Positions 9,503-18,668 of a DNA stretch of 64,000 nucleotides are shown here, in pieces. Origin of the DNA: Ferruginibacter paludis (lineage in GTDB: Bacteria > Bacteroidota > Bacteroidia > Chitinophagales > Chitinophagaceae); contig NZ_JAUFQJ010000006.1 in NCBI RefSeq assembly GCF_030409685.1, positions 124,001 to 188,000 on the forward strand, written 5' to 3'. Made by a program: the position numbers and the translations under genes. The notes under the pieces were generated by a model. It did not search any database. It saw only the letters and a program-made list of their open reading frames with translations, and was not told the origin of the DNA. Within the stretch, counting starts at the first letter, position 1. The number at the start of each line of letters is the position of its first letter.

Positions 9503-11869
9503 ATGAACGAATCAAGGGATAGCATAAAAGATATCTGGGGTATGCGAACCCCTTATAAAGGGGACTGGCCAGCAAGAGTGGACCAACGTACAATTGAGGA
9601 GCCAGACCATTGGGTACAATCGGCTTGCGTGCTCTGTTCTAATGGATGTGGGATGGATATTGGGGTGAAAAATGGACGTATTGTTGGGGTACGGGGAAGA
9701 GAGGGTGACAGGGTAAACCACGGCAGGCTTGGACCAAAAGGGTTGCATGCATGGGTGGCCAATAACAGCAAAGACCGGATAACCAAACCTCTTATAAGAA
9801 CGAATGGGAAATTAAGGGAAGCAACCTGGGATGAAGCCATGGATCTGATTGTACAACAATCCAAAGATATCATTGAAAAAAACACGAGCCTTGGAATCGG
9901 TTTTTATACTTCAGGGCAACTTTTCCTGGAAGAATATTATACACTGGGTGTTCTTGGGAAAGCGGGGCTGGGCACACCCCATATGGATGGGAACACACGT
10001 CTCTGCACCGCTACGGCAGCAGCCGCGTTAAAGGTTTCTTTCGGTTCCGATGGTCAGCCGGGTTCCTATACCGATCTTCATACAACAGATGCCATTCTGC
10101 ATTTTGGGCATAACATTGCTTCGCAGCAGACTGTGCTCTGGATGAGAATATTAGACAGGCTTGCAGGACCGAATCCACCTAAGCTGGTTGTTATTGACCC
10201 GAGGTACACTGATACGGCACAAAAGGCCACCGTTCATCTTGCACTAAAGCCCGGGACAAACGTGCCCGTTATGAACGGGATTTTGAACTTAATTATACAA
10301 GCTGGGAATATTGATAAGGCGTATATTGATGCACACACTACCGGCTTTGAAGAACTGAAAAAAATTGTTTCCGCATGGGCGCCGGAGCGTGTGGAAGAAG
10401 TGAGTAACGTACCCGCATCCAGGTTAAGACAAGCCGCGGAGATACTGGGTACCGCCAAATCAGTGGTATCAACCGTATTGCAAGGGGTATACCAATCCAT
10501 GCAGGGCACCGCAGCTGCGGTGCAGGTGAACAACCTCCATCTGATACGTGGATTGATAGGCCGAGACGGATGCGGCATTTACCAAATGAACGGGCAGCCT
10601 ACTGCGCAAAACACAAGGGAATGTGGTGCAGATGGAGATTTGCCAGGCTTTAGGAACTGGAGTAATAAAGAGCACGTAAAAGAACTCGCAGCATTATGGA
10701 ATGTGCAGCTGGATAAAATACCCCATTGGTCGCCGCCCACGCATGCGATGCAAATTTGGAGATTTGCAGAAAGTGGTACCATCAAAATGTTATGGATCAG
10801 CGGTACCAACCCGGCGGTATCCATGCCCGAACTCTCGCGGATAAGACAGATCTTAAAGAAGAAAAATTTATTTGTAGTGGTGCAGGATGCGTTCATGACG
10901 GAGACAACCCAATACGCAGATGTAGTGTTGCCGGCCGCTATATGGGGAGAAAAGACAGGTTGTTTTACAAATGTTGACCGTACTGTTCATCTCTCGCATA
11001 AAGCAGTGGATCCTCCGGGCGAAGCAAAATCAGATTTGGATATCTTTCTCGATTATAGCCGCAGGATGGACTTCCGCGACAAAGATGGCAACCCTCTTAT
11101 ACAATGGACTACAGCAGAAGAAGCTTTTGAAGCCTGGAAAAAATGCACAAAAGGAAGACCCTGCGATTACACAGGTATGAGTTATGCAAAGCTCACAGGT
11201 GGTAGCGGAATTCAATGGCCGTGCAATGAAACCTACCCGGATGGGGCCCGGCACCTTTATACCAACGGAGTCTTTAATACTGACATCAACCAGTGTGAGA
11301 CCTATGGCCATGATCTTGACACCGGCGCAGCTGTAACAGAACAGGAATACAAGGCAAAAAATCCTGCCGGTAAGGCTTTTCTGAAAGGCAGTGATTATCT
11401 TCCTCCCCATGAAGTGCCCGATCTGGAATACCCGTTGTGGCTTACTACCGGAAGAATTGTGTATCACTTTCATACGCGTACAAAAACGGGCAGGTCTCAG
11501 CAGTTGCAGGATGCCGCCCCGGACGGCTATGTGCAGATCTCAGAGGAGGACGCTGCAAAGTATGGCATCCGGGAGGGTGATATGATAACCGTCGCTTCCC
11601 GCCGCGGCAAAGTAACAGAACCGGCAAAAATAGGCGGCATAGAACCAGGCCTTGTTTTTATTCCCTTCCATTATGGTTACTGGGATAACAATAAAAGGTC
11701 CCGTGCTGCCAACGAGCTTACCCTCACAGAATGGGATCCTGTGAGTAAGCAACCACATTTCAAATATGCCGCTGTTAGTATCATTAAAAAAGAAGAAGAT
11801 GGAACGTTTAAAAAAATAGGCAAATCAATTGAGACGCTTACTGAAAAACTTAAACCACAGGAGGTATAA
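9503..11869 (+). CDS. Nitrate-reductase-like molybdopterin oxidoreductase
   Basis: A 788-residue catalytic subunit of the DMSO-reductase superfamily, closest in layout to assimilatory NasA/NarB and NapA nitrate reductases. An N-terminal [4Fe-4S] motif has C42, C45 and C49, but the expected fourth Cys is replaced by G77 in GRLGPKG. C168 in NTRLCTATAA is at the position of the Mo-ligating Cys of NapA. A C-terminal molybdopterin-dinucleotide-binding domain starts near 650. There is no Tat signal, so it should be cytoplasmic. No reductase partner, transporter or NirBD gene adjoins, so nitrate as substrate is only an inference. It is followed one base later by a small helical gene with a good SD sequence. 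Confidence 0.85.
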   Translation: MNESRDSIKDIWGMRTPYKGDWPARVDQRTIEEPDHWVQSACVLCSNGCGMDIGVKNGRIVGVRGREGDRVNHGRLGPKGLHAWVANNSKDRITKPLIRTNGKLREATWDEAMDLIVQQSKDIIEKNTSLGIGFYTSGQLFLEEYYTLGVLGKAGLGTPHMDGNTRLCTATAAAALKVSFGSDGQPGSYTDLHTTDAILHFGHNIASQQTVLWMRILDRLAGPNPPKLVVIDPRYTDTAQKATVHLALKPGTNVPVMNGILNLIIQAGNIDKAYIDAHTTGFEELKKIVSAWAPERVEEVSNVPASRLRQAAEILGTAKSVVSTVLQGVYQSMQGTAAAVQVNNLHLIRGLIGRDGCGIYQMNGQPTAQNTRECGADGDLPGFRNWSNKEHVKELAALWNVQLDKIPHWSPPTHAMQIWRFAESGTIKMLWISGTNPAVSMPELSRIRQILKKKNLFVVVQDAFMTETTQYADVVLPAAIWGEKTGCFTNVDRTVHLSHKAVDPPGEAKSDLDIFLDYSRRMDFRDKDGNPLIQWTTAEEAFEAWKKCTKGRPCDYTGMSYAKLTGGSGIQWPCNETYPDGARHLYTNGVFNTDINQCETYGHDLDTGAAVTEQEYKAKNPAGKAFLKGSDYLPPHEVPDLEYPLWLTTGRIVYHFHTRTKTGRSQQLQDAAPDGYVQISEEDAAKYGIREGDMITVASRRGKVTEPAKIGGIEPGLVFIPFHYGYWDNNKRSRAANELTLTEWDPVSKQPHFKYAAVSIIKKEEDGTFKKIGKSIETLTEKLKPQEV

Positions 11870-11870
11870 T

Positions 11871-12332
11871 ATGCATATAGGAAAATACATAGATTTGGTT
11901 CACCGGACGGAGAAGGACCTGGCGGATGCTTTTAAAATGGTAGCGAAAGCGCACAGGGATGAAGTTGATATTGAGCAAACTTGTTTACTGCTCTCCTCAT
12001 GGTCACTGCAGCTTGCAGATACAATGAAGCCGGTGGCAAACCGGTATAAAAAAGAAACAGACAGGGAACCAGACAGACTTACAAAAACATTATTAAAGAA
12101 AGCACGCAAGGGCAGTATGGCCATGCTGCGTGATTTGCATGATTTATATTTAATAGTGAATGAAGTGCTGGTATGTTGTACAATTTTAAAACAGGGAGGT
12201 ACTGCCCTGGCCGATGAAGAACTCGTTACTGTATGCGAAGAAATTGAGCGGCAGACAACCAGGCAATCATCCTGGCTGATGACCCGTATGAAATCAGCCG
12301 CACCGCAGACATTAATTGTTGCACATCCTTAG
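11871..12332 (+). CDS. Small all-helical protein paired with the molybdenum enzyme
   Basis: A 153-residue protein of predicted long amphipathic helices, reminiscent of ferritin-like or hemerythrin-like bundles, though no metal-binding pattern is obvious. The start at 11871 lies one base after the oxidoreductase stop and is preceded by CAGGAGGT, an unusually strong SD sequence for this genome, so the two are translationally coupled. The ending with WLMTRMKSAAPQTL resembles proteins I recall next to this oxidoreductase type in actinobacteria. That link is from memory and needs a search. A role as chaperone, electron-transfer or assembly partner is possible. Confidence 0.75.
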   Translation: MHIGKYIDLVHRTEKDLADAFKMVAKAHRDEVDIEQTCLLLSSWSLQLADTMKPVANRYKKETDREPDRLTKTLLKKARKGSMAMLRDLHDLYLIVNEVLVCCTILKQGGTALADEELVTVCEEIERQTTRQSSWLMTRMKSAAPQTLIVAHP

Positions 12333-12830
12333 ACATATTATTATTTAAGGAAACCAAAATAAACTTGCATCAGCCCGCCCAGGCTTTGCAGCAGGCTTTG
12401 TACGATTCACAGCAGGGTCAGTGCACTGGTGCATTAGCCACGAACGTTGCGTACAACGAAGTAATGAACAATACACAAACCGGCACAAGGTCCCGGTCTG
12501 TGCTTCGCAGGTACGGAGAGAGACCAAAATGGCCGTACAAAAGTGAGTCTGTATGCATTTGAATTCAATTCAACTACATTGGTTATTGTGTAGTATTCTT
12601 GCAGATTACCATTTTTCATCGGCCTATTTACAAGGGCTAAGTAGATGAGTTTGGTATACCAATACATCACCGGGAAATATTCTAAAGGGAGACGTTAAGG
12701 ACACCGAATCAGTGGAAAGAGGCTTTCGCTGTATAAAGTGTAACGTCCAAGGAAGTATCGTATACATATTGCCTGCTTCACAGCATTCTAGCTTAAAATA
12801 ACATGTTTTTTTGTAGCCTACAAAAATCGT
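12333..12830. other. Intergenic stretch, no gene recognised
   Basis: 498 bases with overlapping short open frames on both strands (for example 12365-12562 and 12434-12670) that lack protein-like features. An A/T-rich imperfect hairpin CCTTA/TAAGG at about 12328-12351 may end the preceding operon. Confidence 0.4.
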
Positions 12831-13220
12831 ATGGAAGAAGTAAATGTTCATCATCTTGAAATCAACACGGACAATGCCCGTATGCTGGAAAAGGAAAACC
12901 ATTTGCAACAGGCGGTGAAAATGTATGAGTTGTTGTTAAAATCTGCCCCTTCCGATATGTATATTATCGAAAGGCTGATGATTCTTTACCGGAAATTGAA
13001 GAACTTTAAAAAAGAGCTGCTTTGTATTGATAAGGCAATCCAAATTTATGAGGCTAAGTATACAGCGGGGCACCAACACAATGCGAACGTTACAGGATTA
13101 AGTAAAAAACTCAATTTAATGTTGGGCCATACCGACAGAAAGGGAAACAGTTTGCTCATCCTCCCGGAAGTAGCCAAATTAAAAAAACGAAGAGACACGG
13201 CACTCAAAGGAATGAAATAA
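12831..13220 (+). CDS. Tetratricopeptide-repeat protein
   Basis: A 129-residue cytosolic protein. Residues about 15-80 form roughly two TPR units (leucine-rich helices with KMYELLLKSAPSD and LLCIDKAIQIYEAKY), followed by a basic tail KLKKRRDTALKGMK. No signal peptide. It stands alone between two gene-free stretches. TPR proteins act as protein-binding scaffolds; the partner is unknown. Confidence 0.75.
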   Translation: MEEVNVHHLEINTDNARMLEKENHLQQAVKMYELLLKSAPSDMYIIERLMILYRKLKNFKKELLCIDKAIQIYEAKYTAGHQHNANVTGLSKKLNLMLGHTDRKGNSLLILPEVAKLKKRRDTALKGMK

Positions 13221-13724
13221 GGGTTTAATACAACAGGTCACCGGCAAACTGACCAACTATTGTATCAGGATGTGCAATTAAAACGAACATCCATGAAAAA
13301 TAACTCAACACAGAACGGAAATATTTCTGAAGACCATTCGTCAATACCTTTCCGAAATTCTTTTCCTATTCCGGATCCAGCGATAAGTTTGGCAGGTCTA
13401 AACAGCAAATTATAAATAGGTTAATGCGCAAAGACACCCGAAACGTAATCCGCTTTTCTTTTTTGCATTAATTGCTCCCGGATGCGCGGAACTTAAGTGC
13501 AGCAAAGCATCATTGATATAATTCCTTTCTGATAACTTACCGAAATCAATATGGCAGAAAATTCGATCTGCGTTTCCTGATTTCATGTAATACCTCTATG
13601 ATGAACCGTTCCTTAACTAAAAATTTGTAGGTTTCCTTGCTTTTATATAACTATCCTGAATTGTTTTTTTGACATAATGGATATACTCTAAGCAATCCCT
13701 TGCCATGATTTACCTACTTTTGTT
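13221..13724. other. Intergenic stretch with a marginal 40-codon frame
   Basis: A small open frame at 13293-13415 (MKNNSTQNGNISEDHSSIP...) has a plausible composition but no family and no ribosome-binding sequence. Otherwise nothing is seen. Confidence 0.3.
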
Positions 13725-13732
13725 TACAGCAC
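13725..13732 (+). promoter_or_regulatory. Bacteroidota-type -7 promoter element for the PepSY pair
   Basis: TACTTTTG matches the TAnnTTTG consensus exactly and lies 34 bases before the start codon at 13767. A TTG at 13700-13702 could be the -33 element, with a 22-base spacer that is slightly longer than usual. Confidence 0.45.
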
Positions 13733-13766
13733 CATAAGAAAATATTTCACCTGCCGTTTAAGAACA

Positions 13767-14375
13767 ATGAAAAAATACTATCCTCCTGTTCGTACCCTTC
13801 ATTTATACATTGGTTTATTCGTCAGTCCGTTTGTGCTTATCTTCAGTGTCAGTGTGCTCGTGTTAAATCACGCGGGTTACCTAAACAGTGTTATGCCTGT
13901 AAAAGTTTTACCGGTTATTAAAACTCACCTGGATAAAATCCCCTATGATACGTCTGACCTGCAAACAGCTAAAGCGATTATACAAAAACTGGAGATTAAA
14001 GGTGAAATAGATTTTATTTCACAAAATGACGATCACATTTCTTTTCCCGTAACCTTACCCGGAGAAATAACAAAGATTGAAGTAAATAAACACACCAATG
14101 ACGTGCTAATTACAAGAGATGAGGACGGGGTTTTCAGGGCCACCAACTACCTGCATAAAATGCCCGGGCCACACAATACAACAATTCGTGGCAATGCCAC
14201 ATTCATGAAGATCTGGCGGGTGCTGGCTGATACGGTAGTTTACTTACTGCTGTTTCTTTCTGCCAGTGGAATTTTTTTATGGTATTTTCTAAAAGCAGAA
14301 AGAAAGTTAGGATGGCTGGCCATTATATCCGGAGCAATTATTTTTACAGGACTTTTATTATTTATTCTCGGATGA
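13767..14375 (+). CDS. PepSY-associated TM helix protein, first of tandem pair
   Basis: A 202-residue inner-membrane protein. It has an N-terminal TM helix (about 12-33), a periplasmic PepSY-like region, a second TM helix near 153-174 and a third near 180-200. The opening PPVRTLHLYIGLF and the later LHKMPG are typical of PepSY-associated TM proteins, which usually accompany siderophore uptake or flavin-linked iron reduction. Its stop codon overlaps the next gene's ATG by four bases (ATGA). Confidence 0.82.
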   Translation: MKKYYPPVRTLHLYIGLFVSPFVLIFSVSVLVLNHAGYLNSVMPVKVLPVIKTHLDKIPYDTSDLQTAKAIIQKLEIKGEIDFISQNDDHISFPVTLPGEITKIEVNKHTNDVLITRDEDGVFRATNYLHKMPGPHNTTIRGNATFMKIWRVLADTVVYLLLFLSASGIFLWYFLKAERKLGWLAIISGAIIFTGLLLFILG

Positions 14376-15004
14376 CTTATCAAACGCTGATTAAAAAACT
14401 TACTTATTCAAACCGCCGCCTGCACATCCATATTGGATTATTTCTGGTGCTGTTTATATGGTTATTTTCATTTTCCGGTCTGCTATTAAATCATGGGAAC
14501 TGGAAGTTTGCCAGCTTTTGGGACGAGAGAAAGGAGAAGACAACAGAAATAGTCGTTAGCATTCCTGCTGGCCTGGATAGTATACAGATAATGAAAACTA
14601 TCTTCTCACAGTTGAAAATTGCTGGCGAAGTAAATAATGTAAAGATGACAACGGACAGCGTTGATTTCAGTGTTGCTTATCCGGGGCATGTCAGTAACAT
14701 TCATGCAGATTTTAAGACGGGAACTGGCATTCAGAAAGAACTCTCCTACAATGTCTGGGGGAAGCTAAGAACACTTCATACTTTCAACGGTGCCAACAGG
14801 GGCAATGCGGATGTTGAGCCAAACTGGCTGCTTACCCGTGTCTGGCGGTTTTCAATGGATGCAATTGCAGTAGGACTTATTTTTTTATCTGTCAGCAGTT
14901 GGATTATGTGGTATAAAATCAGGCAAAATTATCCATGGGGGTACTTAGTTTTAATTGTAGGATTTGCACTTGCAGGCTGGTTTGTTATTTTACTAAAGTT
15001 ATAA
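14372..15004 (+). CDS. PepSY-associated TM helix protein, second of tandem pair
   Basis: A 210-residue paralogue of the preceding protein, with the same layout: a TM helix after RRLHIHIGLF, a periplasmic PepSY-like part, a histidine-containing LRTLHTF segment, then two TM helices. The ATG at 14372 overlaps the upstream stop, so the pair is co-translated and probably forms a heteromeric membrane complex. No TonB receptor for siderophores lies nearby, so the iron link is an inference from the family only. Confidence 0.82.
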   Translation: MTYQTLIKKLTYSNRRLHIHIGLFLVLFIWLFSFSGLLLNHGNWKFASFWDERKEKTTEIVVSIPAGLDSIQIMKTIFSQLKIAGEVNNVKMTTDSVDFSVAYPGHVSNIHADFKTGTGIQKELSYNVWGKLRTLHTFNGANRGNADVEPNWLLTRVWRFSMDAIAVGLIFLSVSSWIMWYKIRQNYPWGYLVLIVGFALAGWFVILLKL

Positions 15005-15694
15005 AGCAGTTAGATATCCGGGCACTCTTAATTTATTTTTTTTAGTTTTCTGATTTTACGTCACCAGCTTTACATACAAGACTATGCTATGCTTTTTTTG
15101 TCACCGGATAAAAGTTTAGTTACTGTGGTGATATCATTCCTTTCCTATTTCTTAGGTTGATTTTAAGGAGCCAGTTTTAAATTTGGCCGAAACGCCTGCA
15201 CAAAAAATGTTTACACCATTGGTACATAACTGTATCGTCATTTTTGATGCGAACTGCGGTCAAGTAGCAGAAACAGAATGATAGCCAAAACAGGATAACG
15301 TGTTCGTTAGACAATCAGAGGACTTCACTGGCTCCGGCTATCTAACCAAATTAAAATTATATTATTGAAGAAAAGAGCATCACTTGAAGAACTACTGCTT
15401 TGCATGCCGACAAAAGATAATCAATATGTTTCACCAAACAGGCAAGTAAGGTAAACTACCACGCTAATGTATGATAATCTAATTATCAGCAAGCGGCAGC
15501 CAATTAATGGATACGCCTTGTATGTACCCTCTTGGTAAAACTACCTGTTATAACCCGGGATAAATACGCGGCCAGCAGTATTTACTTCCGACACGAAATT
15601 GAGTATTGCTGCTCTTGCAAATGAGCCGTGACTGTTGCATCTTTGTATCAGAAAGTGACTGATTAAAATGAATACGATCTACATCCAGCAATCA
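15005..15694. other. Gene-free stretch
   Basis: 690 bases with frequent stops in every frame and no recognisable gene fragment, RNA or repeat. Confidence 0.45.
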
Positions 15695-15903
15695 ATGAAG
15701 AACAACAATCGAATTCCTACTGAAAACCCCATAATGCAATATCCCGGAACTATGCTGTAAAAAGCGACGATGATCCAAAACCTTTACCCAGTATCCTTGT
15801 CTATGCTCTAACCGGCGATGATGACACTAAACAACAAGATGAACCAGTAAAACCGTTTTTCAAATTTTCCTGGTGCGCTTACCCAGCAAAAATTAAATCC
15901 TGA
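15695..15903 (+). pseudogene. Small acidic orphan gene with a frameshift
   Basis: From ATG 15695 the frame reads MKNNNRIPTENPIMQYPGTML and stops at 15760. In another frame, beginning in the same A-run, it continues as KSDDDPKPLPSILVYALTGD and on to FSWCAYPAKIKS, stopping at 15903. One inserted base (or two deleted) near 15757-15762 would join the two into a protein of about 70 residues. The frame ends directly before two hairpins, which supports a real transcript. Family unknown. It is either decayed or hit by a sequencing indel. Confidence 0.4.
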
Positions 15904-15904
15904 A

Positions 15905-15925
15905 CGGTCAATAACTCATTGACCG
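15905..15925. repeat. Perfect 8-bp hairpin
   Basis: CGGTCAAT at 15905-15912 and ATTGACCG at 15918-15925, with loop AACTC, lie right after the stop codon of the small frameshifted gene. No T-run follows, so it may stabilise the mRNA 3' end or bind a protein. Confidence 0.5.
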
Positions 15926-15938
15926 CAAAAATTTGTTG

Positions 15939-15979
15939 CTTCCACAGCCTATGACTTTATAGTTTGTGGAAGTTTTTTT
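15939..15979 (+). terminator. Rho-independent terminator
   Basis: CTTCCACA at 15939-15946 pairs with TGTGGAAG at 15965-15972, followed by seven T residues. It lies 36 bases after the stop of the small frameshifted gene, on the same strand. Confidence 0.72.
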
Positions 15980-16397
15980 ATAATAATAATTTATTTTATG
16001 CAAGTAGAAAGGCTGTTTATTTTGATAAAGGCTTATAGTGAAAAAGACTTGGCGCTAAAGGTGGAAGATAAATCTAACCAGGGATGGAATTGTATGGGCA
16101 CAAGTTCCCATGTTCTTCTAAAATAATTTACAGTACACAGGATGGATACATCTTCACGTCTCAACAGCGCATGGTTTATGTTATCTAAATATTCTTATCA
16201 GTAATCTTCTTTTCAAATTCCTGGACTGCCTTACACAACTTGGTAACCATCTATACTTCCCCATCAATTAAATCCTTCCTGTATGTTTGAATGATTATGG
16301 TCCGGGCAAAAATAAAAAAGATGCAAATCATACGCTAATGAGTTTTTAAGTCGTTTTAGATAGATTAAAAATCTTTTATTTCGTTCAAAATTTGTCC

Positions 16398-16757
16398 ATG
16401 TCTAATATCCTAATTGTTGAAGATTCAATTGATCTGACACATATGTACGTACAGTTGTTTGCTGCGTATCGCCATTATGTAACCGTAGTACGTACAGGGA
16501 AAAATTTAGAAGCAGTTATAGAAGAGTTTAAGCCTGATCTTATCCTGCTTGACATTTATTTAACCCGTGAAGATGGTAGGGACATATGTAAAGAATTAAA
16601 ACAAACACACAGCTCTATTCCAATAATTATGGTATCTGCAAGTTTAAATCTTAAGGATAAGTATATTGCCTGTGGTGCTGATGATTATGTTGCTAAACCA
16701 TTTGATGTAAATAATCTAATGGATAAAATATCTAAATGGACACAGGTAAAATCGTAA
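16398..16757 (+). CDS. Single-domain response regulator (CheY-like)
   Basis: A 119-residue receiver domain with no output domain. The acidic pocket is E8-D9, the phosphoacceptor D52 is in LILLDIYL, and the C-terminal YVAKPF holds the conserved Lys. I use the ATG at 16398; a TTG two codons upstream is possible. Such proteins relay phosphate between histidine kinases or act by protein contact. No kinase lies nearby, so the partner is elsewhere. The gene is isolated within gene-poor DNA. Confidence 0.9.
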   Translation: MSNILIVEDSIDLTHMYVQLFAAYRHYVTVVRTGKNLEAVIEEFKPDLILLDIYLTREDGRDICKELKQTHSSIPIIMVSASLNLKDKYIACGADDYVAKPFDVNNLMDKISKWTQVKS

Positions 16758-17140
16758 GAAATTTTCCACTACTTCGACCCGGCAGAATGAACTTTGAAGC
16801 ATGCCTTCTTCAACAATCATAGAAAGGAGTTAGTTAAGGTATGATGATAGCAGAACTATTTTTCTAACCAGTAAAGTATGGCTGGAAGTATTTATAACAA
16901 CTATTGCATATTAAAAATGCTAGTAGTATTTTAGTTATATGTTTTCATAGAAAAACAATCGGACTAATTCAGTGCGGTGTTTCAACATCAGCCCTTCTTT
17001 ATCCTTCAAATATTGGTATTAAATAAAATCAAAGCATTAGTTTTCATAGGGGTTCGGTTATAATATAAGGGCACTGGTTTTACTGGTAGTCCTTTTTTAT
17101 TATTGTTATCAATTCGCTAAGAAGGTTTATCAACTTGTTT
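16758..17140. other. Intergenic stretch, nothing recognised
   Basis: 383 AT-rich bases between two convergent genes. No hairpin with a T-run, no RNA and no gene fragment seen. Confidence 0.4.
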
Positions 17141-17470
17141 TTATTTTAAAAGGGTAATAATTTTATCTTGGTTTTCAAAGGATATTGGACAAAAGACGGG
17201 GCAGCTGTTTTTACAGTAAGCCCCTTTTGTTGTAGATGAAATTATGTGACGTTCCAGTTTATCATTCCACCCGTATTGATATAATGAATATTCTCCAGGG
17301 CAAGGAACCTCAGGATGACTAAAGCGTAAAAGCGTTTCTTTGTTTTCAACTAACTGCACAGCATATCCTAAGCAAACTAATATACTTTTCAATAGTGAAA
17401 GATTGATTTTTGGCAGAAGGTTTACTCCGATAATGCCTTCTACTAACACTGTTGTTGTTTTAAATCCCAT
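17141..17470 (-). CDS. Hypothetical protein with Cys-rich C-terminus
   Basis: A 109-residue protein without a signal peptide or membrane helix. The C-terminal third has clustered cysteines (PEVPCPG, then GAYCKNSCPVFCP), which could bind a metal. I do not recognise the family. Amino-acid use looks protein-like. It lies alone in a gene-poor zone beside the tRNA fragment and could be cargo of the decayed element there. Confidence 0.5.
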   Translation of the reverse strand: MGFKTTTVLVEGIIGVNLLPKINLSLLKSILVCLGYAVQLVENKETLLRFSHPEVPCPGEYSLYQYGWNDKLERHIISSTTKGAYCKNSCPVFCPISFENQDKIITLLK

Positions 17471-17747
17471 AGCTAATTTTTTATAAAATCAAAATTAACT
17501 GTCAACAAAAGGAATACTTTAAACTATTATGTTTTAGGTAATTGTTTTACCACCTATTCTTAGGTGAAGTACTCAACTTAAATCATTTCAATTGATGATT
17601 GATCTAAATCACACTGTTCTATGCAGGAAACTGAAGGAAATTTATCAATGAAATTAGAAGGGATTGCACTCAATATCATCCACTAGTTACTGCACTTATA
17701 CGAAATAAAAAAGGTGACTAATCAATAGCCACCTTCATCTTTCAGGA

Positions 17748-17793
<46 letters not shown>

Positions 17794-17869
17794 AATAAAA
17801 TTTAATTAGAAATGTTTTTGACCAGAAGAGGCTATATCTGCAACTGACTGTGAAAAATGTCGCTCCAGT

Positions 17870-17900
17870 AAATTAAACAGCCGCCTTTATATGACGGCTG
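17870..17900 (-). terminator. Terminator of the DUF3606 gene
   Basis: On the minus strand CAGCCG (17900-17895) pairs with CGGCTG (17883-17878), followed by TTTAATTT. It lies directly downstream of the DUF3606 stop. Confidence 0.5.
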
Positions 17901-17907
17901 ATTAATT

Positions 17908-18108
17908 CTAGTTAGCGTGACTTCTATTTCCTTTTGTACTTAAATAGTTCATCACGGCTTGGCGCGAAGGGCCTTTTTCTTTGATGGCCTGAATAATCTG
18001 TTCATGTGATAAATTGGGGAACTGCTGATGTACATATTCAGCCTCAGCTGGATCGTTTACATCGATGCGGCTCTTGTCCCGGCCATTCTGCATTTTCTTA
18101 TTATCCAT
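17908..18108 (-). CDS. DUF3606 domain protein
   Basis: A 66-residue, highly charged protein matching the small DUF3606 family: RDKSRIDVNDPAEAEYV, then a helix with SHEQIIQAIKEKGPSRQAVMNYL. Members are short, single-domain and common in soil bacteria; the function is unknown, with stress association often assumed. It is followed by its own terminator on the minus strand. It is the first of three small minus-strand proteins (with 18504-18668 and 19471-19680) of the kind that cluster in Chitinophagaceae. Confidence 0.8.
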   Translation of the reverse strand: MDNKKMQNGRDKSRIDVNDPAEAEYVHQQFPNLSHEQIIQAIKEKGPSRQAVMNYLSTKGNRSHAN

Positions 18109-18503
18109 GTTTTTTTATTTTTGAGGTTCAATAATTACATAAAAAAACCGTGCCTGATTTGAGGAAGGAATTTCAGCTATGATTGAAGAAAATGCTTTAG
18201 CAATAAGATGGTTAATGCTGGGTAACGCTCTGTTTTGTAAGGCTGGCATTAGTTCGGCTATTTGGCTCTGACAACTGATTCTGCAATTTTTTTGTCCACT
18301 GCTTTTGAACACATGATTACTTTAGCTACAGCGTCCAAACAAGCAAATCATAAGCATTACAGCGGTAACTGTAAGTTCTTTATAGTCGGGTTGAAGCCCT
18401 ATTCTATAAGTAAGTTTGACAGCATCAGATTCATACAACCTTCTGTCAAACATTGTGGCATGCATTGCCTCGAATACAGCAGCCCCATTAAAAGGCTTGC
18501 ACT

Positions 18504-18668
18504 TTACAAGCCGGTCTTCGCATTCGCAAAAACTTCGGTTCGATGTTGGGAACGATGTGTGGGAAGTTGAATTTGAACTCTATCTTTTTTCTGCTTTGTT
18601 TTTATAAAATAGAAAAGGGCTGCTATAATTCCAGTAACTGAAGCAATAACTACAAGGTGCTTATTCAT
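18504..18668 (-). CDS. Small single-pass membrane protein
   Basis: A 54-residue protein: MNKHLVVIASVTGIIAALFY forms one TM helix near the N-terminus, followed by a basic, polar tail ending HRSQHRTEVFANAKTGL. This layout (TM anchor, charged tail, T[ED]VF-A-AK ending) resembles small YtxH-like stress proteins of Bacteroidota. The similarity is from memory. It sits between DUF3606 and CsbD-like genes on the same strand, which supports a stress role. Confidence 0.55.
   Translation of the reverse strand: MNKHLVVIASVTGIIAALFYFIKTKQKKDRVQIQLPTHRSQHRTEVFANAKTGL

Noticed and set aside
12434..12670. 78-codon minus-strand frame between the molybdenum operon and the TPR gene
   Set aside because: Overlaps another frame, has no conserved pattern and no upstream signal.
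13293..13415. 40-codon frame MKNNSTQNGN...
   Set aside because: Reasonable composition, but too short and without homologue or ribosome-binding support to call a gene.
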